This document shows, piece by piece, positions 8,365 to 15,878 of a stretch of DNA of 64,000 nucleotides. The stretch's first letter is position 1. Each line of letters opens with the position of its first letter. The stretch lies in NCBI RefSeq assembly GCF_006770265.1, contig NZ_CP017194.1, forward strand, positions 372,001 to 436,000, given 5' to 3'. Made by a program: the position numbers and the translations under genes. The notes under the pieces are model-generated. The model saw only the letters and a program-made list of their open reading frames with translations, did no database searches and had not been told where the DNA came from. The stretch comes from Lactococcus carnosus (GTDB lineage: Bacteria > Bacillota > Bacilli > Lactobacillales > Streptococcaceae).

Positions 8365-9200
8365 TTGTATTTTTCCTCAAGTCGACTCATCCATAAGCCT
8401 AAAATCAAACCAAGTGCTGTACATACAATCGCAAATATGCCGGTAAGTAAGGTGCTTCCTGAGTAACTGATACTTTCAGCAGCTTGTGGATTGGGTACGA
8501 GGATTAAGAGTGTTGAGGCACAGACGACCCCTATAATAAAATGAAAGACACGTGAATGATAGGTTGTTAACAGATGTTCCATCCCTTTTGCAAAGCAGAG
8601 CATGGCAAGTACACCGCCGATTGCGATGGGAAGAAATACATTGACTAAATCGAAATTTTTGAATCCTGTCAACATAGGAGAATAGAGGCCTAAAATTAAG
8701 AGTAGATTTGATGGCGATAGGCCAGGTACGAGTACCCCTAATGCGATTAGGGCACCAGCTAAGATAAAGGTAGCAAAATTAGCTGGTAATGTGCCAAAGA
8801 GATAGGGCAGGGTGTATAAGAAGACGAGACTGATGACAAAAGTGCCGATTAACCAAGCCCAATCCGCTTTATCACGCTGACTTTCTTTTTCAGATTCTTT
8901 CCATAATGATGGTAAGCTACCGATGATGGCACCTGAAAATCCCCAAAGGACAATCACCTGATAGTGAACCAATAGAAATTCTAGTGGACGGGATAAGAGA
9001 CCAACACCTAATATCCCACCAATACCCACAGGTAGAAAGTAGAGGAAGTTTGCCTTGAAATTTTCACGAATATGCGCAAGAAATCCGAGCATGCGTTCGT
9101 ATAAGCCTAGAATAGCAGCAAGGACGCCGCCCGAAACGCCTGGCAGGATAAAACCAAGTGCAATGATGACACCTTTGATGAGCCTAATTAACCATGACAT
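8361..9200 (-). CDS. popT: DUF368 membrane protein (PopT-type C55-P translocase)
   Basis: A 279-residue polytopic membrane protein with the DUF368 hallmark LPGVSGGVLAAILGLYE at the N-terminus and its internal repeat LVPGLSPSNLLLILGLY at about residue 160, giving an inverted-repeat architecture of about eight spans. DUF368 proteins (PopT) move undecaprenyl phosphate back across the membrane for wall synthesis. It is first in an operon with ybaK. A TTGATA-16-TATAAT promoter and an AAAGGTGG ribosome binding site precede it. The assignment to the family is firm; activity is inferred from the family. Confidence 0.87.
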   Translation of the reverse strand: MSWLIRLIKGVIIALGFILPGVSGGVLAAILGLYERMLGFLAHIRENFKANFLYFLPVGIGGILGVGLLSRPLEFLLVHYQVIVLWGFSGAIIGSLPSLWKESEKESQRDKADWAWLIGTFVISLVFLYTLPYLFGTLPANFATFILAGALIALGVLVPGLSPSNLLLILGLYSPMLTGFKNFDLVNVFLPIAIGGVLAMLCFAKGMEHLLTTYHSRVFHFIIGVVCASTLLILVPNPQAAESISYSGSTLLTGIFAIVCTALGLILGLWMSRLEEKYK

Positions 9201-9276
9201 TGATATGTAACCACCTTTATTTACTTTATTTATCAGATATATGTTAGATATTACCTAAAAATACACTAATGTTATT

Positions 9277-9304
9277 ATTATATCAAATAAATCAAAGATA
9301 TCAA
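9277..9304 (-). promoter_or_regulatory. Promoter of popT-ybaK
   Basis: On the minus strand, -35 TTGATA (9299-9304) and -10 TATAAT (9277-9282) are separated by 16 bases. Confidence 0.6.
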
Positions 9305-9329
9305 AAAAGTGTGAGTCTTCACACTTTTC
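9303..9329 (-). terminator. Terminator of thiT
   Basis: AAAAGTGTGA and TCACACTTTT form a perfect ten-pair stem with a four-base loop just after the thiT stop. Confidence 0.85.
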
Positions 9330-9338
9330 ATCCGGCAT

Positions 9339-9881
9339 TTAAACTTTAAACAGTTTTGGTGCTGCTTTTCTGATGACGAGTAGGATGATACTGCCTACGA
9401 TCATTGTGAGTAGGCAACTGACACCATTGATGATCAGCGAGTAACTCACCGCACCCCAGCCTTTCCAAGCATAGTCACTCCAAAAAATAACTCCTGCGAC
9501 AAAGTGCCAAAAGTATTTAGCCAAAGCGCCTAATACGACTGCCAGTACAATAAAGCGATCTTTACCCGTTTTGATAAAGGGTTGTCTTGCCAGCCCAGCA
9601 AACCCAGCAAAAGAAAATGCGAGGACATATTCGATGAGTACCTGTGGCACACTTAAAAAATAAACCTTGCCGAGTACAAAATGTAGCAGTCCCCAGATGA
9701 GACCTGTTATGATGCCGATGAGTGTCCCGTGACGAAGTGAAATCAGGGCAATAAGTAGTGTGCCTAGACTAATTTCAAACCACATCACTTGGAGTGGGAT
9801 TAGCGAAAGTGCCATGGCGAGAGCAGCAACGATAGCAATTTCTGCTAGGGTGCGAATGCTAAAGACTTGTTTTTGCGACAT
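9339..9881 (-). CDS. thiT: Thiamine ECF transporter S-component ThiT
   Basis: Membrane substrate-binding subunit for thiamine uptake. At 180 residues with six spans it matches the structurally known lactococcal ThiT. The thiamine ligands are all present at expected places: Trp34, Tyr74, Glu84 and Tyr85, then (shifted by one) His126, Trp134, Tyr147 and Asn152. It needs a shared EcfA/A'/T module, not encoded here. A TPP riboswitch in its leader and an AAGGAG site 8 bases from the ATG indicate control by thiamine pyrophosphate at the level of translation. Confidence 0.95.
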   Translation of the reverse strand: MSQKQVFSIRTLAEIAIVAALAMALSLIPLQVMWFEISLGTLLIALISLRHGTLIGIITGLIWGLLHFVLGKVYFLSVPQVLIEYVLAFSFAGFAGLARQPFIKTGKDRFIVLAVVLGALAKYFWHFVAGVIFWSDYAWKGWGAVSYSLIINGVSCLLTMIVGSIILLVIRKAAPKLFKV

Positions 9882-9889
9882 AAAAAAAT

Positions 9890-9914
9890 CTCCTTATAAT
9901 TTCACAAGGAGGGG
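9890..9914 (-). promoter_or_regulatory. Expression platform of the TPP riboswitch (ribosome-site sequestering stem)
   Basis: The thiT ribosome binding site AAGGAG (9890-9895) is perfectly complementary to CTCCTT (9906-9911) on the same transcript. The latter lies within CCCCTCCTTGTG (9903-9914), which can instead pair with CACAAGGGG at the 5' side of the aptamer (10027-10035). This gives mutually exclusive ON and OFF folds without a terminator. Confidence 0.65.
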
Positions 9915-9960
9915 TCATCAGAAGCGAGTTGATCAATCATGATAAACAATGATCAAATCG

Positions 9961-10037
9961 ACACATCCCTACGGCGGTATTAACCGCATCAGGTTCTGAG
10001 GGTAAATCTCAACCGCACATGCGGTACCCCTTGTGTT
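9961..10037 (-). ncRNA. TPP riboswitch (THI element)
   Basis: On the minus strand the conserved THI core is visible: GGGGTACC, then TTGAGAT, ACCCT, GAACCTGAT and GCCGTAGGGA. P1 is formed by ACACA (10032-10036) and TGTGT (9961-9965). It lies between the thiT promoter and start. An extra TTGATCA/TGATCAA hairpin (9929-9956) follows the aptamer. Confidence 0.93.
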
Positions 10038-10055
10038 TGTATTTTTTACTCCATT

Positions 10056-10084
10056 AGTTTATCATGATACGTATAGAATTGCAA
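10056..10084 (-). promoter_or_regulatory. thiT promoter
   Basis: On the minus strand, TTGCAA (10079-10084) and TAAACT (10056-10061) are 17 bases apart, about 20 bases upstream of the aptamer. Confidence 0.55.
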
Positions 10085-10103
10085 GTGTGTGAGAAAAGAA
10101 AGT

Positions 10104-10943
10104 GTGAAAAAGATGAGAATCGGTATTATCGGATTAGGGCATGTTGGGTCAACGGTGGCCTATACATTATGCCTACAAGGATTAGCTGATGAATTGGTAT
10201 TGCTTGATAAAAATAAAATGAAGGTCCAAGCGGAGTATCTGGAACTATCAGATACCATACACAACTTACCAAATGAAGTTGTGCTTATTAAGGATGATGA
10301 TGCAGCACTTAAGACTGCCGACGTAATCGTCTTTTGTGCAGGGGATATTACTGTATTAGAAAACGCGACAGATCGGCTTGCAGAATTACGTGTCACATCG
10401 AAAATTGTTGAAGACGTTGCACCTAAAATCGTACAGTCAGGATTTTCAGGTGTGCTCATTTCTGTTACCAACCCCTGTGATGTTATTGCCTTGTATCTAG
10501 CCGAATTAACTGGGTTTGACAAGCGGAAAATTATCGGGAGTGGGACATTAATTGATACGAATCGACTCATGTATCGATCTGGTCGTGATGATGTTTTGGT
10601 GATTGGAGAACACGGCGAGAGCCAGGTTGCCCTTGATGTGCCGGATGTGATTGAAAAATTAGCAGCCAAGACAGGGTGGGAGATATATGCAGCCAAGCAG
10701 CATACTGCTTTTGGTATCGCCTCAAGTGTGGCTAGGATAATCAGCGTCCTAGAACAAGACACTGGGGAACTTTTGCCGATTTCGTCCTACGATGAATCAG
10801 TAGGTTGCTATTATAGTACCCTAGCAAAATTATCTTTGGACCAAGGTGTGGTCGAGCGTGTGATTCCCTCGCTCTCAAGCAATGAGAGAAAACGATTACA
10901 AGCCAGTATCCAGACGATTAAAGGGAATTATGACCGTATTTGA
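10104..10943 (+). CDS. L-2-hydroxyacid dehydrogenase (lactate/malate dehydrogenase family)
   Basis: NAD-dependent oxidoreductase that reduces 2-oxoacids. Present are the Rossmann motif GLGHVGS, the Asp of VLLD that binds NAD ribose, TNPCDV, the substrate-binding Arg in DTNRL and the catalytic His in GEHGES. In the active-site loop the residue equivalent to LDH position 102 (Gln in LDH, Arg in MDH) is Val in TVLENATDR, which favours larger hydrophobic substrates, as in L-2-hydroxyisocaproate dehydrogenase. At about 279 residues it is shorter than typical LDH (about 310-325). The start is uncertain: GTG 10089, GTG 10104 or ATG 10113, none with a strong ribosome binding site. It diverges from thiT. 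Confidence 0.8.
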   Translation: MKKMRIGIIGLGHVGSTVAYTLCLQGLADELVLLDKNKMKVQAEYLELSDTIHNLPNEVVLIKDDDAALKTADVIVFCAGDITVLENATDRLAELRVTSKIVEDVAPKIVQSGFSGVLISVTNPCDVIALYLAELTGFDKRKIIGSGTLIDTNRLMYRSGRDDVLVIGEHGESQVALDVPDVIEKLAAKTGWEIYAAKQHTAFGIASSVARIISVLEQDTGELLPISSYDESVGCYYSTLAKLSLDQGVVERVIPSLSSNERKRLQASIQTIKGNYDRI

Positions 10944-11001
10944 TATAGAAAAATTTAAAGTCTGTTATAAAAAATCAATAAGACGCATCTGTGCAACTTA
11001 G

Positions 11002-11010
11002 TGTTATACT
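11002..11010 (+). promoter_or_regulatory. Possible metQ promoter, extended -10
   Basis: TGTTATACT lies 47 bases upstream of metQ; no good -35 is seen. No T-box or S-box fold was recognised in this leader. Confidence 0.4.
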
Positions 11011-11056
11011 AATCCTAGTCAACTAATCAAACAGGAATTTATGGGGGAAAAGAATT

Positions 11057-11899
11057 ATGAAAAAATGGACTAAAGTTGCAACAGGACTTATCGCTATCTT
11101 TGCAGTCGCATCACTTGCAGCATGTGGTGCTAAAAAATCAGATGCCAGCAAAGACGGTGTCAAAACGTATACTGTGGGAGTCGCTAGTGATCAACAAAAA
11201 GAAATCTGGCAAAAAGTTAGTGATTCATTAAAAAATGACAAAATTAAAATTGATGTGAAATTATTTAGTGGGTATACAGAAGAAAATCCAGCACTTGCTG
11301 ATGGCTCACTTGATTTGAACAGCTTCCAACACGTTGCCTACCTCAACAACTATAATAAAGAGAATAAAAAAGATCTGACTTATATTGGGTATACAATCAT
11401 TTCACCTTTCGGTCTTTACTCTGATAAAATTAAAGATCCAAAAGAATTGAAAGATGGCGATAAAGTTGCAATCCCTAATGACCCAACAAATGGTGGTCGT
11501 GCTTTACAAGCACTTCAAGCACTCGGTGTCATTAAACTTAAAGCAGATGCGCCTGAGTCACCAGATGTAAAAGACATTGCGTCTTATAAGACTAAAATTG
11601 AGATTAAAGCCATTCAAGCAGACCAATTGGTATCGACATTACCGGATGTGACAGCGGCCTTTATCAATACCAACTATGTGACTGACCAGTTACATACAAC
11701 GCCTAAAAAATCAGCGATTTACATCGATACTGACCACTTAGACAAAGTCAGCGAACTCTATAAAAATATCATCGCTGTACGTAAAGAAGACAAAAATAAG
11801 GAAGATTTCAAGAAAATTTTGAAAGCTTACCAAACACCAGAAATCGCTAAAATTATTCAATCAACAAATGACTACCCTGCTTGGGATACAACAAAGTAA
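11057..11899 (+). CDS. metQ: Methionine ABC transporter substrate-binding lipoprotein MetQ
   Basis: Captures methionine (L and often D) at the outer face of the membrane. The lipobox LAAC at residues 20-23 follows a 19-residue signal peptide, and the NlpA-type core is clear (GVASDQQKEIW, ALADGSLDLNSFQH, IPNDPTNGGRAL, INTNYV). Length 280 is normal. GGGGGAAAAG precedes ATG. The metN and metI genes follow, but a hairpin terminator lies in between, which would give excess MetQ over the membrane parts. The last 31 bases including the stop are duplicated directly downstream. Confidence 0.95.
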   Translation: MKKWTKVATGLIAIFAVASLAACGAKKSDASKDGVKTYTVGVASDQQKEIWQKVSDSLKNDKIKIDVKLFSGYTEENPALADGSLDLNSFQHVAYLNNYNKENKKDLTYIGYTIISPFGLYSDKIKDPKELKDGDKVAIPNDPTNGGRALQALQALGVIKLKADAPESPDVKDIASYKTKIEIKAIQADQLVSTLPDVTAAFINTNYVTDQLHTTPKKSAIYIDTDHLDKVSELYKNIIAVRKEDKNKEDFKKILKAYQTPEIAKIIQSTNDYPAWDTTK

Positions 11900-11930
11900 T
11901 GACTACCCTGCCTGGGATACAACAAAGTAA
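11869..11930 (+). repeat. Tandem 31-base duplication of the metQ 3' end
   Basis: Bases 11869-11899 (encoding the last ten codons and stop) are repeated at 11900-11930 with one change (T to C at 11912). The second copy is untranslated because the first retains its stop codon. Confidence 0.95.
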
Positions 11931-11958
11931 GGTAAGCATGGTAGATAGATTTGGCTAG

Positions 11959-11985
11959 AAGCTTGAGTTGAGACTCAAGCTTTTG
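11959..11985 (+). terminator. Terminator or attenuator between metQ and metN
   Basis: AAGCTTGAG (11959-11967) and CTCAAGCTT (11974-11982) form a perfect nine-pair stem followed by TTTTG. The T run is short, so partial readthrough into metN is plausible. Confidence 0.7.
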
Positions 11986-12040
11986 TCATATTAACTAAAA
12001 AGGATTAACAGATTATCTTAGAAAATGGTAGAATAATCAT

Positions 12041-13078
12041 ATGATAAATTTAACGGATATTAGTGTGAGATTCACACAAAAAAATAGTGAGGTGGTTGCT
12101 GTCGACCAAGTCTCTCTTCAGGTAGATAAGGGAGACATCTATGGTATCGTTGGCTATTCTGGTGCGGGTAAATCAACACTTGTTCGTGTGATTAACCTAC
12201 TTCAGAAACCAACAACTGGCAAAGTTATCGTTGAAGGAAAAAACCTTGTTGATCTATCGCCTCGTGCTCTACGTGAGGAACGCAAGAAGATTGGGATGAT
12301 TTTTCAACATTTTAATTTGATGACATCACGCACGATTGCGGATAATGTCGCTTTTCCGCTGAAGGGCTCTGGCTTGTCAAAACAAGAAATAGCAGCCAAG
12401 GTAGATCATTTATTAAGCTTAGTTGGGATTTTAGATAAAAAGGATGCCTATCCTAACAAATTATCAGGTGGTCAAAAGCAGCGTGTTGCGATTGCGCGTG
12501 CGCTAGCTAATGACCCGAAAATACTACTTTGTGATGAAGCAACGTCAGCATTAGATCCTAAAACGACTTTAGCAATACTTGAATTACTACAAGAAGTTAA
12601 TCAAAAGTTAGGGATTACGATCGTGATTATTACGCACGAAATGCAGGTTGTCAAGGAAATTTGTAACAAAGTCGCAGTCATGGAAACTGGTCGTGTCATC
12701 GAGCATGGTCGTGTCGTTGATATCTTTGATGAACCTAAAGCGCCACTAACACGAGACTTCATTAGAACAGCAACGCATGTAGAACAAGCTGAGAAGAAAT
12801 TATTACGCTATACGGATAAAACAGTATATGAACTCAAATTTTCGAATGCAGCAGAGCCGATTATTATTGAGCTCTACAAGCGCTTTGCTGTTACAGCGGA
12901 TATCTTATATGGTAATATTGAGTTTTTACAAGATGTACCGATCGGTACCCTACTCGTCACACTGGAAGACGCAAATGGTCAAGAACCAAGTCTGACAGAA
13001 GTAAGTGCCTATCTAGCTGAGCAAGGGGTACGGATTTCAAAAGTTGTCCGCACTGAAAATAAGGAGGTAATCGTCTGA
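12041..13078 (+). CDS. metN: Methionine ABC transporter ATPase MetN
   Basis: ATP-hydrolysing subunit of the methionine importer. The nucleotide-binding domain (1-240) has Walker A GYSGAGKST, the Q-loop in IFQHFNL, the signature LSGGQKQR, Walker B ILLCDEATSALD and the switch His in ITHEM. Residues about 265-345 form the NIL domain, which in MetN binds methionine and inhibits transport. Length 345 is normal. Its stop overlaps the metI start by one base, so the two are coupled. Confidence 0.96.
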   Translation: MINLTDISVRFTQKNSEVVAVDQVSLQVDKGDIYGIVGYSGAGKSTLVRVINLLQKPTTGKVIVEGKNLVDLSPRALREERKKIGMIFQHFNLMTSRTIADNVAFPLKGSGLSKQEIAAKVDHLLSLVGILDKKDAYPNKLSGGQKQRVAIARALANDPKILLCDEATSALDPKTTLAILELLQEVNQKLGITIVIITHEMQVVKEICNKVAVMETGRVIEHGRVVDIFDEPKAPLTRDFIRTATHVEQAEKKLLRYTDKTVYELKFSNAAEPIIIELYKRFAVTADILYGNIEFLQDVPIGTLLVTLEDANGQEPSLTEVSAYLAEQGVRISKVVRTENKEVIV

Positions 13079-13752
13079 TGGATAAGCTATTTCCAAATGT
13101 CAATCAAATATGGCCAGATATTCGGGTTGCAACCTTTGAAACCTTACAAATGACAATCATAGCAGGCATCATAGCAGGTGTCATTGGCTTGATAATAGGG
13201 ATTGTATTACTGGTTACAAACAAGGATGGGTTAACACCAAATCGGGTGGTCTACTATGTATTGGATAAAGTTGTTGATGTCGGTCGCTCAATTCCGTTCA
13301 TTATTTTACTAGCCATCATCGTACCCTTTACGCGCTTGATTGTGCATACGAGTGTTGGGACGACAGCTGTAACGGTGCCGATCGTCATCGGGACAATTCC
13401 CTTCTTTGCACGTCAAATTCAAAATGCCTTATTAGAAGTAGATCCTGGCGTAGTAGAAGCAGCACGTGCCATGGGTGTTGGGACTTTCGGCATTATTTTC
13501 CGGGTTTATTTAAAAGAAGGTTTGGTTTCGATTATTCGTGCGTCAAGCTTTACAATTATTAATCTGATCGGCTTAACTGCTATGGCTGGTATCGTTGGTG
13601 GTGGTGGTTTAGGTGCCATGGCGATTCAAGTTGGCTATCAAAGAAATCAAAAAGATGTGACATTCATGTCATTGATCCTGGTATTAGTCATCGTTTTTAT
13701 TACACAATTACTTGGTAATATAGCTGTAAAATTAGCTTCTAAAGGTCGTTAA
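13078..13752 (+). CDS. metI: Methionine ABC transporter permease MetI
   Basis: Membrane channel of the methionine importer: 224 residues with five predicted spans and the cytoplasmic EAA coupling motif EVDPGVVEAARAMGVG near residue 120. Its start overlaps the metN stop (TGATG), with AAGGAGG upstream. A perfect hairpin terminator follows at 13786. Confidence 0.95.
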   Translation: MDKLFPNVNQIWPDIRVATFETLQMTIIAGIIAGVIGLIIGIVLLVTNKDGLTPNRVVYYVLDKVVDVGRSIPFIILLAIIVPFTRLIVHTSVGTTAVTVPIVIGTIPFFARQIQNALLEVDPGVVEAARAMGVGTFGIIFRVYLKEGLVSIIRASSFTIINLIGLTAMAGIVGGGGLGAMAIQVGYQRNQKDVTFMSLILVLVIVFITQLLGNIAVKLASKGR

Positions 13753-13785
13753 ATAACACAGTTACCTAACAGTATATCGCTAATG

Positions 13786-13812
13786 AATCTGTCAATGATG
13801 ACAGATTTTTTA
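13786..13812 (+). terminator. Terminator of metNI
   Basis: AATCTGTCA (13786-13794) and TGACAGATT (13799-13807) pair perfectly around ATGA, followed by T residues. The rest of the gap to 14051 holds no gene that I can support. Confidence 0.85.
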
Positions 13813-14051
13813 ATCCCATTTCCTTGTCAAAAATACGAATTTATATTACAATTAGAGCGTAAAGGTCTTTTGACAAAATTGAGGGTAAAACCAAGAAATA
13901 GTCATGAAGGACTAATTCAGTCTAAAAAGGCAGATGTACAGAAAGAACGATACCTGATATTTTCTGTGCTAAACCACAAAAAATCACTATAAGTGCGATT
14001 TATTTGGCGTACGCGTTATAGGAGATGATACTATAGAAAGTAGGAGGCATT

Positions 14052-14333
14052 ATGGAAAATAATATTAAAAAATTACGGAAAGCGATGAAATTTTCTCAAG
14101 AAGATTTAGCACGATTAACGCATTCAACTCGCCAATCAATCAATGCTGTAGAAAATAATAAATATGATCCGTCATTGGATTTAGCTTTTAAAATTGCTAA
14201 AGCACTGAATGTCGAAGTAGATGATATTTTTATCAAGCAAACCAAATCTGATGAAGAAAATTTTGACTTGTGGTGTGAAAAATATAGCTGTGAGCTTTGG
14301 GAAAATAGAAAGCAAAAATCACCTGTATCGTAA
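14052..14333 (+). CDS. XRE-family helix-turn-helix protein
   Basis: A 93-residue DNA-binding protein. Residues 4-58 form a classic HTH_3 domain (IKKLRKAMKFSQEDLARL, then TRQSINAVENNKYDPSLDLAFKIAKALNV), with an acidic, Trp-containing C-terminal tail. AGGAGG lies 7 bases before ATG. It is followed after 20 bases by the MmcQ/YjbR gene, so the two form a probable operon. Target and signal are unknown. Confidence 0.85.
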   Translation: MENNIKKLRKAMKFSQEDLARLTHSTRQSINAVENNKYDPSLDLAFKIAKALNVEVDDIFIKQTKSDEENFDLWCEKYSCELWENRKQKSPVS

Positions 14334-14353
14334 CGCTTTGTAAAGGAGCTTAT

Positions 14354-14725
14354 ATGCAAGCATCTGAAATATGCCAATATGCCTTGACTTTTCCTGCTGC
14401 CAAAACAGATTATAAGGCTGAGTGGGGTGCAACTCGTCTGCTGATTGATGATAAGCTATTTGGCATGATGGGTACGGATAAATCTGGAAAGCCTATTTTG
14501 ACAGTAAAGCTTAAACCAGAAGATGGTGAATTGTTACGTGAGCAGTATGAGACTATTGTACCTGGTTACTATATGAATAAGTTACATTGGAACTCGATTG
14601 ACTTACTAGCGAACCAAGTACCCGATGAGACGATGAAAATGATGATCAAAGCATCCTATGACTTAGTCTTAAAAGGCTTAACGAAAAAGAGACAAAAAGA
14701 AATCGCTGATTTAGCACTTGGCTAA
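14354..14725 (+). CDS. MmcQ/YjbR family protein
   Basis: A 123-residue cytosolic protein of the MmcQ/YjbR (CyaY-like fold) family, sometimes described as DNA-binding. Typical features are the N-terminal alpha helix, GATRLLIDDKLFGMMG, the KLKPEDGELLREQ stretch, and PGYYMNKLHWNSID leading into a C-terminal helix pair with a KASYDLVLKGL motif. It follows the XRE gene with AAAGGAG before ATG. The function in lactic acid bacteria is not established. Confidence 0.85.
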   Translation: MQASEICQYALTFPAAKTDYKAEWGATRLLIDDKLFGMMGTDKSGKPILTVKLKPEDGELLREQYETIVPGYYMNKLHWNSIDLLANQVPDETMKMMIKASYDLVLKGLTKKRQKEIADLALG

Positions 14726-14752
14726 GTGATTATCAAAAAATGGTGAAAAAGG

Positions 14753-14786
14753 ATAAAAGTGTATAATATAGTTTATACACTTTTAT
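14753..14786. promoter_or_regulatory. Perfect 14-bp inverted repeat over the LysR-gene promoter
   Basis: ATAAAAGTGTATAA (14753-14766) and TTATACACTTTTAT (14773-14786) are exact inverse copies around TATAGT. The left arm contains the -10 hexamer TATAAT (14762-14767), so this is more likely an operator for autoregulation than a terminator. It ends 10 bases before the ATG. Confidence 0.65.
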
Positions 14787-14796
14787 TGGAGTAAAA

Positions 14797-15702
14797 ATGA
14801 ATATTAAGCAACTTAGATACATCGTCGCTATTGCAAATACTGGTACCTTTAGAGAAGCCAGTGAACAACTCTATGTCAGTCAACCGTCCATGTCGATTGC
14901 GGTCAAGGATCTTGAGGTGGAACTTGGCTTTAAGATTTTTGACAGGCTCAATACGGGTGTCAGTCTCACCATAGCAGGTGAGCGTTTTTATGAGCAAGCC
15001 CAGAGTGTTTTGAGAGATTTTGACACGTTTGAAGCCAAGTACATGTCACCAGCAACCTTGCAACATAGTTTTTCGATTGCTAGTCAGCATTATGATTTCC
15101 TAGCCCCTGTTTCTGTAGAGTTTTCTGAGAAGAATCCTGACATAAAAAATATTAGGCTGTTTGAGTCAACGACCTATAATATCTTGACTGAAGTTTCTGA
15201 TGGTGTTTCAGATGTAGGGATTGCCTATCTGAATAACCAAAATAGGCTAGGCATTACTAGAATGCTGGACAAGTTAGATCTTGATTTTGATGAGCTGATG
15301 ACGTTTAAGACACACATTTATTTGAGACAAAGCCATCCGCTAGCAAGTAAGGCCTTCCTAACAAATGATGATCTGAGAACATTGAGTCGTGTTCGATTTA
15401 CACAAGAAAATGAACAGTTCTTGTACTATTCGGAAGATTTAGTGGAAACATTTGAAAATACAAAAATATTTAATGTGACAGACCGTGCCTCTCTAAATGG
15501 TATTTTGGAGAGAACGGATGCCTATGCGACTGGTTCAGGCTTTATCGATCAAGCAAGTGTGCATGATATCACAGTTATTCCACTGGAAGATGGCAATGCA
15601 AATACCTTGATTTTCATTAAGAAAAAAAGTGCAACGTTATCAGAAGAGGTCAAGTCATATAAACGCAGTTTAGAAAATTATTTCGCTCAGAATCGATTTT
15701 GA
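14797..15702 (+). CDS. LysR-family regulator, MtaR/CpsY/MetR-like
   Basis: A 301-residue LysR-type activator. The winged HTH is at residues 1-60 (MNIKQLRYIVAIANTGTFREASEQLYVSQPSMS split over the first 33 residues), followed by the effector-binding domain. Segments such as FSIASQHYDF, FESTTYNIL and NVTDRASLNGILERTDAYATGSGF closely resemble the streptococcal MtaR/CpsY group that controls methionine uptake. Its position 1 kb downstream of metQNI fits that role. A 14-bp perfect inverted repeat spans its -10, suggesting autoregulation. The assignment to the subgroup is by memory of motifs. Confidence 0.75.
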   Translation: MNIKQLRYIVAIANTGTFREASEQLYVSQPSMSIAVKDLEVELGFKIFDRLNTGVSLTIAGERFYEQAQSVLRDFDTFEAKYMSPATLQHSFSIASQHYDFLAPVSVEFSEKNPDIKNIRLFESTTYNILTEVSDGVSDVGIAYLNNQNRLGITRMLDKLDLDFDELMTFKTHIYLRQSHPLASKAFLTNDDLRTLSRVRFTQENEQFLYYSEDLVETFENTKIFNVTDRASLNGILERTDAYATGSGFIDQASVHDITVIPLEDGNANTLIFIKKKSATLSEEVKSYKRSLENYFAQNRF

Positions 15703-15717
15703 TAGTAACTGTATGAC

Positions 15718-15747
15718 AAAAATGAGATTAATCGATCTCATTTTTTT
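15718..15747 (+). terminator. Terminator of the LysR gene
   Basis: AAAAATGAGAT and ATCTCATTTTT pair around TAATCG, followed by T residues. Confidence 0.85.
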
Positions 15748-15878
15748 GTTTCACTTAACAGCATAAATCCTATTTTTAAAACTATAGGACTTAGTCATCG
15801 GCTATTACTTGACAGATTGATAGCTTAAATCTATAATAGTGAAATATATATAATATAATAGATACCAGAGGGTGGCAC

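Noticed and set aside
10160-10762. 200-codon frame antisense to the hydroxyacid dehydrogenase gene
   Set aside because: Mirror of a real gene: Ser-rich composition, no ribosome binding site, and the sense strand has all catalytic motifs.
13783-13992. 69-codon frame after metI
   Set aside because: It begins inside the metI terminator hairpin, has no ribosome binding site and an unlikely composition.
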